A stretch of DNA of 64,000 nucleotides from Hemicordylus capensis (taxonomy: Eukaryota; Chordata; Lepidosauria; Squamata; Cordylidae): contig NC_069661.1 in assembly GCF_027244095.1 (NCBI RefSeq), positions 186,824,501 through 186,888,500 of the forward strand. The letters run 5' to 3'. A program made the translations under genes and the position numbers. Within the stretch, counting starts at the first letter, position 1. Each line of letters starts with the position of its first letter. Shown piece after piece: positions 23,364 through 35,034 of the stretch. The notes beneath the pieces were generated by a model that saw only the letters and a list, made by a program, of their open reading frames with translations, ran no database searches and was not told the DNA's origin.

Positions 23364-24945
23364 CATTTATTTATTTGTTTAGCAAATTTATTGACCACCT
23401 GACTTACATAAATTAAAACAACAACAAAGACAAGAGAAGAAGGGGGGGGAAGGCCATGGAGAAAGAAAAAGGAAAAAAGAAATAGAACCTCACACATACA
23501 AACATTAAAAACTAAAAGCCTATCAAGATAGATAGGTTTTCAGGAGCTTCTTAAAGGACAGAAGAGAGGGGGCGTTACGAATCTCAGGAGGCAGGGTGTT
23601 GCATAAGGAGGGGGCTGCAATAGAGAAGGCCCTCTCACGAGCCCGGGCCCCACGTACCTCCCCTTGGCCTGGAACTCTGAGAAAGCCCACCTGAGATGAC
23701 CTCACAGGGCAGGTCGAAGTTGGACGGGAGAGGCAGTCCGGAAGGTACACAGGCGCCAAACCCTGAAGACTTTCATAGGTGATAACCAGCACCTTGAATT
23801 GGACCTGGAAACGAACTGGCAGCCAATGCAGTCAAAGGTGAAATATGATCATATTTTCTGCTGCCCATAAGCAGCCAGGCTGCAGCATTTTGGGCCAGCT
23901 GAAGCTTCCAAGTCGCCTTCAGAGGCAACCCCAGGTAGAGTGCATTGCAATAGTCCAACTGAGAGGTGACGAGGGTATGAGTTACGATTGCCAGGGCCAA
24001 CCAGTCGAGGTAAGGCCGCAGTTGGTGCACCAGATGAAGCTGGGCAAAGGATCCCCTAGCCATGGCTTCCACCTGATGTTCCAGCAGGAGCCGTGAGTCC
24101 AAGATAACTCCCAAATCGCAAGCCTTCTCTTTCAAGGGGATCGAGACCCCATCAAGGGAAACACTTGAAACTGGAACCTGGCCAGATCGAGAACTGAACA
24201 AGAGCAACTCTGTCTTGAAGGGATTATGCCCGAGCTTGTTTTGGCCCATCCAAACCCAGCCTCCAGACACATTCATGGTATCCCCAGATCAGCCCTGGGT
24301 GGCAATGTACGATTTCGTATCATCAGCTTGGTCTCAGATGATACCTAACCCTCAACCAATGGATGACATCACCCAGTGGCTTCATATAGATGTTAAAAAG
24401 CATGTGAGCAAGGATCGAGCCCTGCGGCACTCCACAACAGAAAAGCCATGGGCTAGAGCACTCACCTCCAATGCAAACTGTCTTAAACTGTCCATTAAGG
24501 TAGGAACGGAACCAGCACAACACTGTGCCACTGATTCCCAACCCCTGCAGACGATCCAGAAGGATACCATGGTTGATGGTATCAAAAGCCGCTGAGAGAG
24601 CTATTAGAACCGAGAGAGGCACGCTCCCCTCATTGAAGCTCCGATAGAGGTCATCCACCAGAGCAACCAATGCCATTTCCATGCTGTGCCATGGCCTAAA
24701 CCCTGACTGAGAAGGGCCAAGGAAATCCACTTCATCTAGGATTCCCTGTAGTTGAGCAGCAATGACTTTCTCCAAAATGTTTCCCAAAAAGAGAAGGTTG
24801 GAGATAGGTCTAAAATTATCTAATATCTCAGGATCCAGGGAAGAAGACTTCAGGAGAGGGCAGACCACTGCTTCTTTCAAAGCTAGAGGGACCTTTCCCT
24901 CCCTGAGTGATGAATTCACTGGCTGCTGAACCCAGGACCTCACCC
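23364..24945 (-). mobile_element. L2-clade LINE, 5'-truncated, decayed
   Basis: Minus-strand L2 copy. Two pieces are readable: RT core at 24323-24943 ([79 protein letters not shown]) and the C-terminal part at 23523-24276 (LGVILDSRLLLEHQV, LDYCNALYLGLPLK, APSLCNTLPPEIR). The tail is at 23364 (ATTTATTTATTTG). Sequence divergence from the 37-kb L2 suggests a different L2 subfamily. Confidence 0.9.
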
Positions 24946-25400
24946 CCTACCCAGACGAACAAATCAACCAGGAGGGGCAAGGATCAAGTGAAGGATCAAG
25001 GGGCAAGTATCAAGGATCAAGCGAACAAGACGCCATACTCATACAACAGAGAACCCTATCCACATCATCAGCCTCCACAAGCTCAAACGTCTGAGTCCAA
25101 TAGAATGGAGTCTACTGCAAGCCCAACACTTCACTTTTGCCTGTAGCATTGAAAAAACGTAAATGGGGTTTATTCAGGGAGATCCTTGAGGGAAGGGCTA
25201 AATCTGTCACTTGTTCCTGGTGATTTCCGTTTTTTTGGTTTTGGTTTTTAAAGAGGCAGTTTTTGCCCTTATCTAAATAGTTTGCTGATTGCAGCTCTTT
25301 TACTTTGTTCCAGGGAACTGAATGGGAAGCCACCGAGAATCAATCTCATTTTCCAACCGTACAGACTCCCCCACAATTCTCAGGTTCCCTTTCTTGATCA
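24946..25400. other. intergenic with short GGATCAAG repeats
   Basis: 24965-25025 contains four copies of an AAGGATCAAG-like unit. No gene recognised. Confidence 0.4.
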
Positions 25401-25552
25401 CCCTAGAGCAGTGATTCTCAAACTTGGGTCCTCAGGTGTTATTGGACTTCAACTCCCATAATCCCCAACCAAAGGCCACTGAGGCTGGGGATTATGGGAG
25501 TTGAAGTCCAATAACACCTGAGGACCCAAGTTTGAGAATCCCTGCCCTAGAG
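25401..25552. mobile_element. foldback hAT MITE, 136 bp, with perfect 8-bp duplications
   Basis: Element 25409-25544 starts CAGTGATTCTCAAACTTGGG and ends with the near-exact complement, so it can fold into one long hairpin around GGCCACTGAGGC. Flanked by CCCTAGAG at 25401-25408 and 25545-25552, identical 8-mers as expected for hAT. Related elements with the ACTCCCATAATCCC core are at 43033, 44520 and 47956. Confidence 0.92.
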
Positions 25553-28500
25553 TGTAACCTCAGAGCGACAGAACCCAGGAATGGGCTTTTATATATATTA
25601 TTAACTTTAAGCATGATCCAGCTAATTTAAATTGCTTTCCACTAATTGCAAGATTATTTGCTTTGTCTATTTTATGGATTGTATTTTGGATTTACTTAGT
25701 TAAATAAACTACCTACCAGCACACTTACCCTGTAACTTAGATTGCATACAGCTCCTGTGCAAGCTATATTTAGCATTACTGGAGGTTGCACAGCAAAGTG
25801 CTTAGAAAATTGTTCCAAGTGTTAGTATAGCTCTGAACATATATTTAGTTCATAAAACAGATTAGTTCATCTTTTAAAACAAGGCCATTTTAAATAAATG
25901 TTTGGTTTTTTTAACCACGGAAAGAGAGAGACAGACACAATTAGGTCCCTACATGTGAGCAAAGACATTGTTTTTTAAACAGGCTTTCAAAAGATCAAAA
26001 ACCACCTCCACTGAATTCTACTAATGCATTTTAAGGAAACGCTTCTTCCATGAATTTACACTGGGGTCCAATACAAACCCTTTTAGAAGGTATTCAGATT
26101 TATTAGCAATGACCGGATACTATCACAAAGCAACCCTGAGGAAGAAAAACTAACGGATTTCCCATTGAGTCATATTTGGATATGATCCAGTCACTGCTCA
26201 CATAACCAGATTGATTCATTAAATCCCATCAAATCCAAGCATAAATGAGCAGAGAAAGATAGTTCAACATTCCCTGCAAAATATTTAATTTTTTTTTGCA
26301 GTGGAAGGTTCATTTTAACATTGAGTAAATTGAATTATATTATTTTTATTTTATTTGTATACATTTTATCATGCCAAATATTTCAACTATTTACAATTAG
26401 CATTGCTTCTGGGAGGAAAATCCTCAGCATTGTTTCTGTGAGTGTTAGTAACAAAATGTTACCTCAAAAACAAGATTGAAATTAAGTCTAGTTATGCACC
26501 CATGTAAGCATAATTTAGAACCTGCCAGTTGAGTTAGGAAGCAGCACAACATTTCACCAGTGTACACACACTGAAGTGGGCTTTATTGTTGTAGCATTAC
26601 AACCTTGTGCTCTCTTTTATATACAGATTAGCTGCTCACACCCACATGCAAACATTGCTGAGTAAAGGGGCTCACACACAACAAGCTATTCCCTCCCCCC
26701 CCCCCGCCCCAAATCTCCCTATATGTATAAATGACACCAGTTTTGCATGGATCAAAATGACTTTTTCCATTCTACAACTTATTCCACATTAAACAACATA
26801 CCTTAAAGTAAAATTATAAAGCACTGATTCAGCCTTAAACAACAGTTAAACCATTCATCAAGTTGCTTAAATGTGATTGGTTGCATGCATTCAAAGAAAG
26901 TCTGCACGCATTCAAAGAAAGTAAGAAGCATTTACATAATTTAGGAGTGACCGACTTGAATGCCATTCATTTCCATAGGACTTAGTCACAACTGTCTTTG
27001 GATAAAATGCAAAGTTTTGAGTCATGCTGTTGTTGCACTAAGTGGAAATAGCTGTCATAGATACGGCTTGATAATGATGGAGGAGACTAATGAGCGGGCA
27101 GATAGCAGTTTGAAGCACCTGGAATTGAAGCAATACATATTGGTGTGGCTAAAATTGGTTCCAGAGCATGTATGCCAGAAGGGCTGAAAGCAGCACTTGA
27201 GATCTGAGATGCTGGAGATACAACTGACATTGTTGTAAATCTGGCACTGTGAGTGCTTGTTTCTTTATCCTCATGATACCTGTTCAACTTGTAAGCTTGT
27301 AAATAAACCAATTACTAATACAGCATAAGTTTAAAATTTTCTCTCATACAATGAAAACATTTCTTGTCAAGACTGTCTTGAACTTTCCATTGCATGGAGA
27401 ATAGGAATGAAAGATAATAATTTGCATTTTATTAGGAGATTGCTATTTTCTTTAGCATCTCATGTCTTGATTTCTTGAAGGAATAAATTTTAACACTTGA
27501 AAAATATATCTTGGTCTGAAATAATTTGTCAGATAATTGTTTACATCGTGGCAAATACCACAAATATGGGTTTTTTAAAAAGAAAAACTTTTTTAAAAAA
27601 CTCAAGGGGTAACTGCCAGACTAGTTTTTTTTTGTAAGAAACAAATGTTATTCTTTCATAAACAAAACTTACTTTTTAAAAAAATTACTATTTGACCATG
27701 CATTCTGCTGATTCCACATTTTACCCTTCACTATTGATTAGACTATTTAGAACAGCAGTCAGGTTCACTTAGGTTTCTTTTTTCAACTTTCTTGCCGTAA
27801 CACTTGAGCTGTAAACACTCTATGGAAATCTGAAAATCAAAACCAAGCATCCTTGTTTATCCAGATTTAAAAAAAAAAAAAAAAATCATGGTATTTATAA
27901 TTATGGGTAATAGTCGTCCCCCCCCCCCACACACTTCGTCAAATAACAAAATACTGTGGAGAGAAACTCTAGCTAATTCAGCAATGAAAGAACATTTTTG
28001 GGTTGATTTTTGTTGGGTTTTTTAGATTGTTAAAATCCCTGCCTTTCAAAGTAACATTTTTAAATATCAGTAAGATTGCTGGAAGTAGTTAAACTAAAAG
28101 GTATAACTGTTTTAGTGTTAAGAGGGGGGAAATTAATAAATATGAAAGAATAAAAGCAGTTTTAACTCTGAATGGAGTTTACGGCTGCCAAAACATCTGA
28201 AATGACATTTTTTTACTCCGAGTCTGTTAATGAACTTAACTGATACTCATAGTGCCATCTACTGGACATCATAGAAACCAACGATTTGATGTATGTATTT
28301 ATTTATATAATAAGCACAAAACAAGCTATTGCCAAACTTCCTTACGTACATCTTCCAAAATTTTTTGAGAGAGTGAGCATAAAGTCCATCATTGTGGCTT
28401 TATTGCTCTGGATGTCAATAAAAGTTCCAATTAGTGTCAGTTGGGATCTGGACAACCATTAGTGGGGTAGTGAAGGGAGACCACCAACTCCTGCTAAATC

Positions 28501-28947
28501 GACCACTGAATAGCCATCAGATGGTAATGACTTTCCATCATTGGGTTGCATTTGAACCAGGGCCCTAGAAGTGAAAAACATGTCCTCTCAGATTAGTGAT
28601 TGCTCAGTTAATCCAGGCAACTTTTCCGGGGCAGGTTTTGTGGGATGCAATAGTGGGAAGTTTAAGGGGGGGAAACAAAGAAGCAAACTTTCCATTTACA
28701 ATATCCTTTTCCCAACCCACAAAAGAGTGAGCTGGTTCCTCCCTGACGTCTTTGTTTCCATACTATCCTTCTGCCATATTGAGAAGGCATTTAGGATCAT
28801 CATCATTCAGGACAGGTTATTAGGAACTAGGAACAGGTTTTATATCATTGCCCTCAAACCTCGCAAGATACCAAAGGACTATGATCCCATCATTACACTG
28901 TTAATGCATGCGCACTACAAATGCTTAATTGGAATGCCCCCAAAGAT
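25553..28947. other. AT-rich intergenic, no gene recognised
   Basis: The longest quiet stretch of the window. It has poly-A/T runs, poly-C runs near 26690-26712 and 27919-27929, and a weak MITE-like block at 26945-27000. A 145-codon open frame at 28571-29008 has no recognisable domain and runs into the SINE, so I do not call it a gene. Confidence 0.45.
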
Positions 28948-29200
28948 TAATGGCGCAGCGGGGAAAGGCAGAGGTTGCCGGTTCGAATCCCCGCAGGTAT
29001 GTTTCTAAGATTATGGGAAACACTTATATCAGGCAGCAGCGATATAGGAAGATGCTGAAAGGCATCATCTCATACTGCATGGGAGGAGGCAATGGTAAAC
29101 TCGCCCTGTATTCTACCAAAGACAACCACAGGGCTCTGTGGTCACCAGGAGTCGACATCGACTCAACGGCACACTTTACCTTAACAAAGACTAAGAGGAT
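28948..29200 (+). mobile_element. tRNA-derived SINE (GGAGTCGACATCGACTC family), plus strand
   Basis: Head has an A-box-like TGGCGCAGCGGGG and a perfect B box GGTTCGAATCC (28980-28990). The body includes GATATAGGAAGATGCTGAAAGGC and CTGTATTCTACCAAAGACAACC; the 3' part holds GGAGTCGACATCGACTC, an inverted palindromic motif shared by all copies. Best-preserved of five copies here (others at 34778, 42832, 46570 and 62728). Family name not certain. Confidence 0.85.
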
Positions 29201-29754
29201 CTAATAAGCACAAAACCCAGGTGCAATCAAAGAGTTATGCAACTTAAGCAGCTCCTCAATTTATCTGTGGAATTCATTGCTTCTTAAAGATGCAAGCTTG
29301 AAAGGTCTGGATTAGGTTCATTCTCCTTCTTAGAACCAATTTGGCAATGACAGCAGCAATGTGAAATTCCTTGTGCCATAAGGACCCATATATACGAACA
29401 ATCATCCACCAGTCACAAACATTCTAATCATTATGAGTGCTGTTGTATCAAAGGTAAGAACTAGAATCGGTCAAATGGAATCAGAAAGCTGTCAGCGAGA
29501 CTGTATGGTATGCATTTCTGGCCCTGGCAAGGCAGAACACCTGTTCAGGCATTCACTGATTGTGGACACTATGTCCGAGTCCAGCATCACAGAAGCACAC
29601 TTGTAAGCCCCTGTGCTGAAATGCTAAAGAGATAGTCACTGTACTCTGGAAGAGATTCTGCCTGTGATGAAGAAAGGTGATGCGTCAACTTTCGTCATCA
29701 CAGAAAAAACCTCTCCAAGGAAAGAGTCTCTCCTTATGGTGAGCAGGTAGAGAC
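29201..29754. other. intergenic, nothing recognised
   Basis: No repeat or gene signature seen in this stretch. Confidence 0.4.
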
Positions 29755-30990
29755 TAGGGATATGCACAAAACCAGCTTGGCCTGTTTGGTTCGAATTCGA
29801 ACCAGGGTCAGTAGGTTTGGCTTTGGTTTTGCTCAAGGCCCCCCCCCCCCCGTGCCGGTTTGGTTCGGATTTGAACCCAATTCAAACCAGTTCTGAAAGG
29901 TTCTACATAGGTTATAATGGGGACTCGAACTGGCCCATTACTCCCTATGTAGAGCACCTAGGGGCACAAAACCAGGGTGGGTGGTAGGCACCCAGGGGTG
30001 CCAACCACCCACTGAACCCCAAAGCAATCAGACACTCCTGTGATTATTGATGAATTTCTGAAGATTTCTCCAATTTTTGTATTCCTCCCATAGAGAATAA
30101 TGGGGATTTGAGGCAGCCCTATTCCCTCCCTTTTGGGTGGTGCCAGGGCACCCCAAAGTGGGTTTGGGGGCACAGCAGGTATGGCCTCAACTCCCCCCAA
30201 GCAGCCCCAAGTTTGTAGGATTTTTTTTAAAGTATTTTAAAAACAAATTTCCCCTTAATTGCAATGCATTAGGAGGACTATCTCCATTCATAAGTAGACT
30301 GTGTGTGCCTTTAATTGCTGTGAACTCTGAATTCAGAGTTCACAGCAATTAAGGGCACACACAGTCCTACTTATGAATGGAGAAGTCCTCCTAATGTATT
30401 GTGATGAAGGGGGAAATTCCTTTTTAAAATACTTGTAACAAACCCCAATAAATCCTACAAACTTGGAACTGCCTGGGGGGAGTTGAGGCATACCTGCTGT
30501 GCCCCCAGACCCACTTTGGGGTGCCCTGGGCACCCCTCAAAGGGGAGAATGGGCTGGATAGGCCGCCTCAGATCCCCTTTATTCCCTATGCGAGGAATAC
30601 AAAAATTGGAAAAATCTTCAGAAATCCATCAATAATCACAGAAGTGTCCAATTGCTTTGGGGTTCGGTGGGTGCTTGGCACCCCGGGTGCCCACCCCCCA
30701 CCCTGGTTTTGTGCCCCTAGCAGGCCACCATACCAACACACAGCGACACAACTAAGAAGACAACCAATTGGGAACCAAAAATCCACCACAGAAACAATTG
30801 CAAAGCCAAGGGGACAAAACCAAACAACAGCACAGATTAACTACACAACAACAGCCACAAACCAACAAGACCTAACTAGACAGTGCAAGGCAGTAAAACC
30901 AACCCGGCACACAAACTGCAAAGAAAGAGGGGCAAGGCAAAAACACACCAAAACACTAAAGGAGAACTTAAAGTAACATGCACCTGGGTA
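29755..30990 (-). mobile_element. hAT-Ac terminal and 3' flanking region with inverted duplication
   Basis: Starts at 29755 with the Ac-type terminus TAGGGATATGCACAAAACC, followed by CCGGTTTGGTTCG-like subterminal sequence. It then enters the palindrome (29958-30720) and continues as AC-rich sequence to the decayed transposase frame, which ends near 30985. I infer that this is the 3' side of the same hAT element. The TIR expected at the other end was not found. Confidence 0.6.
29958..30720. repeat. spacerless inverted duplication (palindrome), arms ~374 and ~389 bp
   Basis: The left arm (29958-30331) and right arm (30332-30720) are inverted copies, by eye close to 88-90% identical. They meet at GAACTCTGAATTCAGAGTTC (30322-30341) with no spacer. 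Both outer ends read CTAGGGGCACAAAACCAGGG. Small indels distinguish the arms, so the duplication is not brand new. Confidence 0.92.
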
Positions 30991-32345
30991 TTCTCCTGCT
31001 CTTCTCTTCGTGTGTGCAATGCATGTGTTTTGCCTGTGGGGAAAGAAACACCTCAGACTGTGGACCTCAGCTCTGAAACACCGCAGCTCTGGACGCTGGT
31101 TGGCGGGCAGGAGAGGAGGCGCATAGCAACCACCGCCAGGTCCGGCCTGACTTGGCGGTGGGTTGCCCAGAACTGCATGTGGTTCATCTCTGAGTCTTCC
31201 TCCACAGGCTCCTCCAAGTACTGGGCAACACATGGCGCAGCACTGGTGGGCCTGGTAGGCTGAGTCTCCCGCAAACCAGGCAAGGTGCCCAGGCACACCC
31301 GCTTGAACCACTGGGCTGATTTAGCGGGAGGAAGTGCCTGCTGCATCGGGTCCGCTGCCTGGGATGCTGCACCGCTGGACTTGGAAGAAGGAGAAGGGGC
31401 AGGAGCTGAAGGGTTGACCACACTACTGCTGCTGAGTATGGGTTGCGCATGCTCGGGGGGCGCACCATCACCACCCTCCTGGTCTCTGCAGGTCCTAGTG
31501 ACCTCCTCCTCCCTAATTCTCTTGACCAGAAGGTCCCTCCACCTGGACAAGTGATCGGCGCAAATTGCATTGCCCTTGATGTTCGGGTCACAGAGACAAT
31601 CCAGGACATACTCCTCCCTGTCACCCAACACATCAACCAGCCTGTCAACAACCCCAATCCTCAGCCTTCCAGCCAGAGCACATCCCTCTGGCATGGTCAG
31701 TGAAGTCCGGAGTTCACCCATCAGCTTCTCCAGGAGGAGAGGTGTGGGTAGGGCCTGGCTCAGAGGAGCAGTGTCGCCACACAAGCTCTTCATGGCAAAC
31801 AGGAAGGGCTCGAGTGCCGACACCATCTCAGACATGAACTTCCACTCTGCATTGGATAGGTCACACATGCCCAAGGACTCGTTCCTCACCAGGTCATCGA
31901 GGCCACCTCCTGCTCCATCAGGCACTGAAACAAGAGAAAGGTGGAGTTCCACCTGGTATCTACATGGGTGGGGATGAGATGTTGTGGAAGCCCATGGACA
32001 CGCTGCCACTCACAAAGCAGGCGCCTAGACTTTTCACTCCAGTGGAAGTGGGCAGCAAACTTGCCGTGGCAGCAACAGCACCTACCCTGAGGCAGCTTTG
32101 TTCCCTGGACACCTTCGCCTCCTTGAAGCCAAGGGCATCCCTGACAGTCAGGTGGAGCATGTGTGCCATGAAACAGATGGTCACACACTCCATCACTAAT
32201 TCTACCACCGCAGTAACGTTGGACCCATTGTCTGTGACAATGAGGCCCTGCGACAGGTGTGGCAACCTGCCGATCCACTCCTCTATCTGGCGGCCGAGTA
32301 CAGCTGCCACCTCCTCCTTGGTGTGCTTGACATCCAAGGTCTTGG

Positions 32346-32649
32346 AGAGGAGAGCTGGTCTTGTGGTTAGCAAGCATGAATTGTCTCCTTAGCTAAACAG
32401 GGTCCACCCTGGTTGCATACAAATGGGAGACTAGAAGTGTGAGCACTGTAAGATATTCCCCTCAGGGGATGGAGCCACCTTGGGAAGAGCAGAAGGTTTC
32501 AAGTTCCCTCCCTGGCTTCTCCAAGATAAGGCTGAGAGAGATTCCTACCTGCAACCTTGGAGAAGCCGCTGCCAGTCTGTGAAGACAATACTGAGCTAGA
32601 TAGACCAATGGTCTGACTCAGTATATGGCAGCTTCCTATGTTCCTATGT
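32346..32649 (+). mobile_element. 5S rRNA-like SINE with CR1-type tail, copy 3
   Basis: Plus-strand copy with head GAGAGCTGGTCTTGTGGTTAG, the 5S-like block CCTTAGCTAAACAGGGTCC...CCCTGG and AATGGGAGAC, and the tail CTTCCTATGTTCCTATG. It lies inside the hAT transposase coding sequence, between the WAVLHVE and TKTLDVKH segments, so it is younger than the hAT copy. Confidence 0.82.
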
Positions 32650-32711
32650 CTCCACGTGCAAGACAGCCCACCTGTGCTGAAATGCAGTGTGGGACACGCT
32701 GGAACCAGAGG

Positions 32712-32800
32712 AACATAGGAACACAGGAAACTGCCACATACTGAGTCAGACCAGCTCTCCTCTCCTAGACCAGCTCTCCTCTCCTGCAGGCAGCACCACC
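32712..32800 (-). mobile_element. internally deleted 5S-like SINE, reverse
   Basis: AACATAGGAACACAGGAAACTGCC...CTGAGTCAGACC (tail side) joins directly to CAGCTCTCCTCTCC (complement of the head), repeated once. The middle of the SINE is missing. It also interrupts the hAT transposase remnant and is tail-to-tail with copy 3. Confidence 0.6.
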
Positions 32801-32977
32801 AGAGGTCCCCTCTTTCTCCGGACCCCACCGGTGGGCAGTCAGGGCCAGGAAAGCAGCGTGCACCCCACTCACACTCTTCCAGAGATCAGTGGCGAAATGC
32901 ATGCTGGTGCCAGCCGGTGCTGCACACAGCATTGCTGACACGAGCTCCCTGCACAGCCTGTAAAGGGAGGGGACCAC

Positions 32978-34140
32978 ATTCTAATTTTCCGAGTTTCACC
33001 TGTATATTTGGCTCCCAGGACCTCCCAACTGCATTTCCCAACATTGTTGGTGTCTACATGCACCATGACAGCCGACTCATCGCCAGCACTGCTTCAGCCT
33101 ATCTAGACAATGCATGACATCTGCAACCTTTGCACCAGGCAGACAAGTCACCATGTAGTCTTCACATGGGTCACAAACCCATCTTTATATGCCCCTAATG
33201 ATCTAATCACCCACAACTAGGAGGCCCCCCCAACACACAGAGGAGTATCCTCTGCACAAGCAGATATGGGCACATCACCCATGGCAGTAGAGGAGCTGGG
33301 AGTGGGATCACATGCCTGATGGTCTCATCCACATACCTCTCTGCCTCCCTGAACTTCTCCAGGTCAGCCACCTTGGCTTTGAGCGAACAAACTTGTTCCC
33401 TGAAAGCCAGGGACTCTTTGCAACGAGCACACACCCATGACTTCTTCCCATCAGGCAGATAGTCATACATGCAACACTTTGTGCAATACCCTGGAAAACA
33501 GCCCTCACTGGCATTCTACTTTCGTAACTGATTTTATTGGCTATTTAGAATACATAGATGTTTACTTGAAAGCTAGGCCTTAGCTGCAGTTGTCAGCTAA
33601 TTAAAGGTTTAAGCTCCACCCTCCAAGAAAATTACAAAAGTGAGGTAGAATTCACCTTCTCCTCATGTTAGCTATCTCCTTTATGATAAAGGGGGGCTGC
33701 TTGCGTGCCTCCCCATATACTTTCCCATAAAACTCCACGAAAAACTCCTTTGATACCCATTAGAAAACTCCTGTTCACAAAGCTCCAAGTAGCAAAGATC
33801 CCCAGGTCTGACTGAGCCTTCTCAAACTGAGCCACCTCAGCAATGTTGCCCCTCCTACAAGCTGTGTGACTCACCTGCAGCTAATCTCCAGTCTTTCTAG
33901 GCACAACTGAAACTGAAATGTCAGAAACAAACCCCTAGCCAGCCAGAAATCAAACCCTAGAAAAAACTAGCCCTAACAAACTTACCTTGTCCTTTCCCCC
34001 TTGTTTTATTTATTTGCTTACTTGCTTGCTGTCTTCTTTAGGAAAGAAAACAAAACTTTGCTGCCTCTCCTGGTCTGAGCCTTGTCTTCTCAAAAGCAGT
34101 TTCCAACTGATCCACCTCAAGAATGTGTTTTCCTCACACA
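32978..34140 (-). mobile_element. CR1 LINE 5' fragment (5' UTR and ORF1)
   Basis: Closely matches the 5' part of the CR1 at 14.57-19.4 kb. ORF1 pieces: MYDYLPDGKKSWVCARCKES and EQVCSLKAKVADLEKFREAE (33207-33470), and MVHVDTNNVGKCSWEVLGAKY (32960-33066). From about 33500 to 34140 it continues as 5' UTR sequence shared with 18.6-19.35 kb. The 3' part is absent, which is unusual for a LINE and implies a later rearrangement next to the hAT remnant. Confidence 0.8.
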
Positions 34141-34777
34141 AATAAAACAATCCAATTTGCTAAAATCACTTTTTAAAAATTTCAGGATGTTGCCTATTTT
34201 AGGCAGATATAAATAGATGTACATAGGAAAACTCCAGAGCATAAAAATCAAGCACTGTATTTCAAAGACCAGCAATGAGAAAAATGTAAAACAGACACAT
34301 GCAGTATTTGGGATTATATATTGGCCTACATTTCAAAGTTTTTGAAGGAAAGAGTGAAGCACACATGGGAACCAAGGGATATATACTCAGGTTTTTGTTT
34401 TTAGTTGTGGCATTGCAGTCATCAAAGCACACTATATTAGATGCCCTGCAACGCTTCTTGTCCTCCTCCTCTTCCTCTTCTCATTTCATTGTCTTGGGGT
34501 ATGGTCCGAGGGTACATGAAACAGGAACCTCACTGTAGGCTTAGGTCTGGTCAATGGCTGGATGCGAGACTATCTGAAACCACCCATATGCCACTTTGAA
34601 TTCCACGATGAAAGGATAGAAATGTAATAAGAAAATACACATCTCAAAATTTCCAATCCTATGGTACCCAAGGCCATTAGCAATAATTCATGTTATGATC
34701 CTCCTTTGTTATTCACCTTTGTGAATAATTCTGCATTTGCCCAAATGACAAAGTTGTGCTAGTGCAAATTCACATAA
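34141..34777. other. intergenic, nothing clear
   Basis: AT-rich. 34575-34640 contains GCCACTTTGAATTCC...GAAAGGATAGAAATGTAATAAG, reminiscent of a SINE/LINE tail but too short to place. Confidence 0.4.
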
Positions 34778-35034
34778 AGGTAAAGTGTGCTGTCGAGTCA
34801 GTGTAGACTCCTGGTGCCCACAGAGCCCTGTGGTTGTCTTTGGTAGAATACAGGAGGGGTTTACCATTGCCATCTCCCACACAGTTTGAAATGATGCCTT
34901 TCAGCATCTTCCTATATCGCTGCTGCCCGATATAGGTGTTTCCCATAGTCTGGGAAACATACTAGCAGGGATTCAAACTGGCAACCTCTGGCTTGCTAGT
35001 CAAGTCATTTCCCCGCTGCGTCATTAGGTGGATG
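34778..35034 (-). mobile_element. tRNA-derived SINE (GGAGTCGAC family), reverse
   Basis: Reverse copy: AAAGTGTGCTGTCGAGTCAG at the 3' side, CTTTGGTAGAATACAGGAGG, CAGCATCTTCCTATATCGCTG, and the B-box complement GGGATTCAAACTGGCAACC near 34970-34988, ending CCCCGCTGCGTCATTA. Confidence 0.85.

Larger units (their letters stand above)
30985..32977 (-). pseudogene. hAT transposase, decayed, N-terminus missing
   Basis: Transposase remnant of the hAT (hobo/Ac/Tam3) superfamily. In order on the minus strand: HFATDLWKSVSGVHAAF (32765-32977), a QHRWAVLHVE-like segment near 32650-32700, VTDNGSNVTAV with the catalytic Asp and CFMAHMLHLTVRDALG (31960-32373), HVDTRWNSTFLLFQ (the conserved RW), DLSNAEWKFMSEMVSALEPF (31053-32009), and the C-terminal dimerisation block WATHRQVRPDLAVVAMRLLSCPPTSVQS. 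Frameshifts separate the pieces. Two SINEs interrupt it and the BED zinc-finger region is absent. Confidence 0.85.

Noticed and set aside
28948-28995. Possible tRNA gene (A and B boxes)
   Set aside because: The boxes belong to the head of a SINE; no cloverleaf acceptor stem closes around them.
28571-29008. 145-codon plus-strand open frame
   Set aside because: Runs into the tRNA-derived SINE and has no known domain.
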